A stretch of DNA of 64,000 nucleotides, from positions 744,001-808,000 of the forward strand of contig JACCLO010000006.1 in assembly GCA_029448655.1 (NCBI GenBank), given 5' to 3'. The stretch is from Wolfiporia cocos (lineage: Eukaryota; Basidiomycota; Agaricomycetes; Polyporales; Phaeolaceae). Under the pieces are notes generated by a model, which did no database searches, was not told the origin of the DNA, and saw only the letters and a program-made list of their open reading frames with translations. Positions within the stretch are counted from its first letter, which is position 1. Each line of letters starts with the position of its first letter. Below, in pieces: positions 59,514 through 64,000 of this stretch. A program made the position numbers and the translations under genes.

Positions 59514-60721
59514 TCACCGCGACGTCATGGATCGACCGCTAAAAGCACGCGCAAGTCAGCAAAGCGAGCCACCGCAACGATGGCCGGCGAGGGCGCTCAC
59601 CTTGCGGTCTTTCTATCAACGGTGGCGGCCTCCGTCTTCGCGCGGTTAAGCACCTTCTGGAACTCGCTAACGCGGTGGCGCATACGCGAATGCATGTACG
59701 CCTTTGAGCACTTGATGTGGTAGTGCAGGTAGTCGCGGAAGAGCTGGATGTGGCTGATTGTCGACGATGCGACGGCCGCATTTGCAAAGTGGCGAGGGAA
59801 GAGAACGAATGTGACGTAGCCGACATCGTCCGAGTCGGTGAGACCGGGGAGGTGCCGGATCTCCAGCGGCGGCTCACGCGTCGTGTAGAGGACCTGCGGA
59901 GCGCTTTGGATTGTGGGAAGGCGGCGCGCATCAACGAATTCCTATAATCGGAGTGTGTGACCGTGAGTACAGGTAATGCAAGGAGATGCGGTCGCTGTAG
60001 TACCTGGAGGAAGACTTTACCAAAGATGCGGTCGGTTTCCTCCTTGAAGGTGGTCGAAAATATCACTGTTACGCGATCAGGAGATGCTTGCACGTAGATG
60101 ACCTCCTCGTCGCGATAGTGCAAGGCCATGAGGTCACCCTGGCCGCTGCCCGCTGCCTCGAGCTCTTTCTGCGCATTGAAAGCAAGCTCAAAGGGTGCTG
60201 CTAGTGCATTCCGCTTGAGTAGCGCGATGGACTTGATATACGCGTCTCGTTCCTCTGTATTCAACGCGCGCGACTCAATGCAAAGACAGCACCGCATAGG
60301 AATGCCTCACCTCCCTCTGGCGGCATCTGCTCCAAGTCAATCTCCAAGCTGACATTGTAATCGGGCTCGGGCTCGGCCTTGACACGCCCCCCATATTCGC
60401 GCCTCAGGACTGCATCGACGCCGTACTTGACGAGCTCGTCCCAACAGCGGATGTTCATGGACAGCAGGAGGCTCGTCTTGCGCTCCGGGGTAGAAAGACG
60501 AAAGCGGACGCCGTCAAAGTCCACAAATTGAACGTCAAGCGAGCTCGGTCTGCGACAGATTCATGTGGGTAGCGGTTGTAATTAGCAGGACTGGTACCAA
60601 CTTGATGCATTTCTCGGCGAGGGTGGTCTGAATGATGTAGTTGTGCGACTGGTGGTGATTTGCTCAGCTGCTTGCGCGCGTGCCTCAGCCAGTACAGTAC
60701 AATTACCTCGAGGAGAATCAT
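59514..60721 (-). CDS. ARC35: Arp2/3 complex subunit 2 (ARPC2, p34), 305 aa
   Basis: This is a core subunit of the Arp2/3 complex that nucleates branched actin at cortical patches. Exons: 60707-60721, 60602-60648, 60311-60549, 60004-60254, 59601-59941, 59514-59538, 918 nt in frame. The N-terminus spliced from three exons reads MILLES then [13 protein letters not shown], matching the family start. Further landmarks are [107 protein letters not shown] and a short terminal exon after KTA. The human protein has 300 aa. Confidence 0.93.
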
Positions 60722-61136
60722 GGCTATGTGCTGATTGAGGATAGGGAGTATGTATACGGATGCGGTGGCGGAGGGAGCGCTGTATCAGCACGTGACAGTC
60801 CGCGGGTGCAGCAGCATTACGTAATTGTGGCATTGTTTGTACGAGGAGGAATTGATCCATCGCATTATCATTGATGGGGCAGTCGCTGCCTCATGTTGTG
60901 GGGACAAAGGCCGTCCGTCGGTGTAATTATCAGCGGACGCAATCCATAGTGAGGAACCGGGTCAGAGGGACCGGGCGAGGGCAAAGTCAGCAAGCGTGAG
61001 AGCCAAATTAGACTCGTCTCGATAACCCAATTCGTCTTGAGAATTTCGGTCATTCGCCTTACAGAGCTCGTCCATCGCCCTCGCCCCTCGCTCACCAAAA
61101 CACCGCATATCTCACTGACGGGATAGATCATCCAAA
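60722..61136. promoter_or_regulatory. Divergent promoter region of ARPC2 and eIF4B
   Basis: This is 415 bp between two start codons. I see pyrimidine-rich patches before the eIF4B start but no clear TATA box or repeated site. Confidence 0.4.
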
Positions 61137-62979
61137 ATGGGTGCGTACTGCACACCACCACCGTCTTCGCAGACGGAACGGCTCATACCATGCTCAGCGC
61201 CCAAGAAAGCACAGAAGATGTCCCTCAACGACTTCCTGAGTGATAGCGGTGAGCAGTTCGCCCCGCTAATCATGGAGAAGCAGCTAATGTGCCCGCTTCG
61301 CAGCTCTTGGGTCGTGGGCGGATGAGATGGACGCTCTCCCGAGTGCCCGTAAGGCATATTCTACATTTACTATGTCCACCGATTTTCAAGGTATATATAG
61401 CTGCAGCCAGGCTGGATGGCGACAGCGGTCGGCCTGGAGATCGACGAAGGGACGACTTCTCCTCGCGGTGTAAGTAGATACATGCGTGAATATGACAAAC
61501 TCCTGATCCAAGATACAGCTGATCGTGCATCATTCCCTCCTCGCGAAGATCTCCCACTGCCCACTGAGCCGCCCTTCACGGCTTTCATCGGGAACCTGTC
61601 TTTTGATGTCACCGAATTCGAACTGGAGAACTTCTTCAAGGGTCTGACGGTATGTCCTCACACCGCACGGACAATTTCCTTACTGACGAGTTGGCAGACG
61701 AAGTCTGTCAAGCTGATTCGTGACAGGGAAGACAAGCCAAAGGGTTTTGGGTACATTGAGTTTGCTGATCTCGATGGCCTCAAGGAAGCTCTCGAGAAAC
61801 ATGGTTCGGTGCGTATATCCACGGATAATATCGGAAGCATGAACCGACAATCTACAGAGCTTCGCAGGTCGAACCATTCGGGTCAGCGTTGCTGAGCCTC
61901 GTGGGTGTTCATTCATCTGACCGTTATTGCCTCTAATATTTTTATAACAGCAAAAGAACGCTCCGGCTTTGGCGGCGGAGGTTTTGACGACGAAAAGTTC
62001 GCGAGCCCTTGGCGGCGCGAGGGGCCTCTTCCCGACTTACCCTCGCGCGATGGCTCCCGGCGGCGCTTCGACGGCCCCCCTTCGCGCGACCCACCCCCTC
62101 CCTCCATCTCTGAATCCGCCTCCGACTGGCGCGCCTCCACCCGCGCGCCCGTGCGACCGCCGCCCGAATCTGAATTAAGGCGGCGATCGTTCAGGGAGAG
62201 CGCCCCCGAGACTCACTCCGCTGCGGACACGGAGGAGTCGTGGTCGCGCGGGAGCAAGTTCCGCCCTGCCGCACCCCCTGCGGATGGGCCTGGGAACAAG
62301 TTTGGGAAACCAAGAGGTGACATGGGACCCCCGAGGGATGCACCGAGCCCCCCGGATGAAGGTGACTGGCGTAGACCAAGGGCTATTTCGCGGAACAGCA
62401 CCTCACGTAAGTGTCGAGCCGTGATTTACGGTGAGAATATTAACCGATGCCTTTGACAGCGAGTAACTCGACCCCGCCGACGCCGAATATGGGCCGGCGC
62501 AAGCTGGAGCTGCTGCCCCGATCGAGTGGCACTTCGGCAGCACCCTCACCCCTCGCCTCACCAAACCCCTCTACAACAGCGCCCAGCGCTCCTCGCTCGA
62601 ACCCGTTCGGTGCTGCCAGGTACGTCACTGCTCTTGTGTCGGTACATTGAAAATCACTATTTTTTTCAGACCTGTTGATGTCACTGCGAAAGAGAAGGCT
62701 GTTGAGGAACGTCTCGAGAAGGAGAAGGAGCGCATGCACACGATGTCACGGACAGGCTCTCAGGCCGCCTCGCAGCGTGGCCAGCCGCGTCCTGCCCCGT
62801 CAGCGTCGGCTGCGAGTCCAACGTCGCCCACCGCTGAATCTGCGGGCAGCAAGAGTCCCTTGGTGTCTGCGAACGTGCGCCCCTCTTTCAGCTTCGCCAG
62901 TGCGGCCGCGGCAGGACGGAAGGCTAGCGACGACGGCGTGCAGGAGGTGACCGAAGGGATCGATGAGGTCCAGATCTAA
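61137..62979 (+). CDS. TIF3: Translation initiation factor eIF4B (TIF3-like), 459 aa, 10 exons
   Basis: It is an RNA-binding cofactor of the eIF4A helicase during mRNA scanning. Exons: 61137-61140, 61198-61248, 61304-61348, 61401-61469, 61519-61649, 61698-61808, 61858-61900, 61951-62406, 62460-62619, 62670-62979 (1380 nt). The start spliced from exons 1-2 reads MAPKKAQKMSLNDFLSDS, and exon 3 gives LGSWADEMDALP, as in the family. The RRM has RNP2 FIGNLS and RNP1 KGFGYIEF and ends with RTIRVSVAE. The rest is Arg/Asp/Pro-rich low-complexity sequence (FGGGGFDDEKF onward), as expected. The acceptor of exon 4 could be 61401 or 61407; both keep the frame. Confidence 0.88.
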
Positions 62980-63579
62980 AGAAAAAATTGGCGTTGTAGT
63001 GCCTGCACACCTGTCGATGAACTCAAGAAAAAAGCCGGCAGTCCACCTCTTGCTTGGCTACATGATGGTCGTCCTCTTCCAGGGTCTTGGCTGATGCTGT
63101 ATTCCAGTTTGCTGAACTAAATGTCTCTTTTTATTCGTCTTCGTATTTTGTCTTCCACATCCGTACATAGCTGACAACCTTACACCTGTGCTAATCTGCT
63201 GTGCTTTGTACATGCATATGTGATGGAAGTTGTCGGTGTACGTAACATTTTCTTCTTTCATATTGCGACGTAGCGTGCCTAGATGCCATCACTACATCCG
63301 CAGTATTCCTACTCGTCATGATTATCGGTGCAAAGTGCATACGTAGCTCAATAGAGTAGCTATATAATGTATACAGACTTTTTTTCCACCAAAACCGAAC
63401 AGATGCGAGCAGGTGGAACGCGACTATGCGGATCAATTGTCTTCGTTGAGTGTTACTCTCGCCGCACAAGCTCTGGTGACCTCGTTGGCTCAGACCACTG
63501 ATTTGTTTTTACACTCGTCGAAGTTCCTTCAATGTCTTCAGAATACATAGGAACAGTCCACACGAATGCTGTAGTCAAC
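62980..63579. other. Convergent intergenic region, eIF4B and COX6B
   Basis: The stretch is 600 bp and AT-richer than the genes around it. No ORF, tRNA or repeat was recognised. Confidence 0.5.
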
Positions 63580-63960
63580 TCAGGGCTCGAGCGAAGCAGG
63601 GAAAGTGCCATTCTCCCTCTGCTCATCCCACTTGGTAATCTGAGCCAGTCGCGCAAGGCCGTCAGTATATCTGCGCACATGCGCATGCATGCAGCACGTA
63701 CCCATTCGTCTGAGGATGAAACAGAGTCAGAATGCATGATTCGTCTGAAAGACATCAAGGGGCTCACTAGGGCATAGCGAGTTGTATGCCCGCTTGAACT
63801 GCTTGCACGGCGCAAATTCCTCGCCCTTGGCGGCAATGCACTTGAAGTAGTCCGTGTAGTTCTGGAAGCTACATAGCACGACGCGTTTCAGGAGCAGCTA
63901 CACGCGCCAACTGCGGAGAGATGTACCAGTGCCTGGTCTGGTTGGTGTTGGGGAAGCGGG
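63580..63960 (-). CDS. COX12: Cytochrome c oxidase subunit VIb (COX12), 5' end missing
   Basis: This small intermembrane-space subunit links the two halves of the oxidase dimer. Exons seen: 63927-63960, 63768-63868, 63702-63709 (8 nt), 63580-63639. The spliced protein runs RFPNTNQTRHC, then FQNYTDYFKC, IAAKGEEFAPC, KQFKRAYNSLC and PNEWITKWDEQRENGTFP. It has the CX9C and CX10C pairs of the twin-cysteine fold imported by Mia40. An acceptor AG lies at 63961-63962, so the first coding exon is upstream, beyond the window or in its last 38 bp. COX10 (51924-53264) serves the same enzyme, but the two are not adjacent. Confidence 0.9.
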
Positions 63961-64000
63961 CTGTGAGCGATGCGCAGGTCAGGGGCCGGGATGCACAAAC

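Noticed and set aside
62980..63579. A tRNA or small RNA gene between eIF4B and COX12
   Set aside because: I found no cloverleaf or box A/B pair by eye; a tRNAscan run would settle it.

Overview
This is a nuclear window from a filamentous fungus, almost certainly an agaricomycete basidiomycete. The genes carry many 44-62 nt introns with short GT...AG boundaries, one gene is a homeobox factor of the mushroom type, and the repeats are chromodomain Ty3/gypsy elements. A species cannot be named from the sequence. The window has two contrasting halves, and the switch between them is at about 44.62 kb.

From 1 to 44.62 kb the DNA is a retrotransposon graveyard. It holds one nearly complete element (A2, minus strand, 20170-30162, two 699-bp LTRs, 5-bp target duplication ACCAT), a partial sister copy (A1, 350-6012), the 5' end of a second family (B, LTR 9295-10336 plus leader), an older plus-strand element (P, 10337-31191) split by four later insertions, and many solo or broken LTRs. 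Ten LTR insertions have 5-bp target duplications that I could match exactly. They give a relative order of events: P is oldest, a family-B LTR landed in its pol gene, and A2 then landed in that LTR.

Element A2 is the most interesting object. In coding order it has a long leader, an extra 299-codon ORF of unknown function (ORF0), gag, and a pol in the +1 frame. Pol encodes protease, reverse transcriptase, RNase H, integrase and chromodomain, and ends in a dUTPase domain that retains all five motifs. No tRNA primer site is present. Instead, the 11 nt beside the 5' LTR are the exact reverse complement of the predicted first 11 nt of the transcript. Family B has a different primer site that matches its own transcript start. 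This covariation argues for Tf1/sushi-type self-priming. A hairpin at the U5 end of nearly every LTR also keeps its pairing while its sequence changes.

From 44.82 kb to the right end there are eleven conserved single-copy-type genes: nicotinate phosphoribosyltransferase (-), exosome subunit RRP41 (+), tRNA m7G methyltransferase TRM8 (-), mitochondrial citrate synthase (+), a ZNF830-like zinc finger protein (+), heme farnesyltransferase COX10 (-), U1-70K (+), a homeobox factor (+), ARPC2 (-), eIF4B (+) and, cut by the right edge, COX6B/COX12 (-). I rebuilt the exon structures by hand; every splice uses GT...AG and all reading frames close. The genes are unrelated in pathway and sit in short divergent or convergent pairs. 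A 2.3-kb stretch at 54.93-57.26 kb has no recognisable gene.
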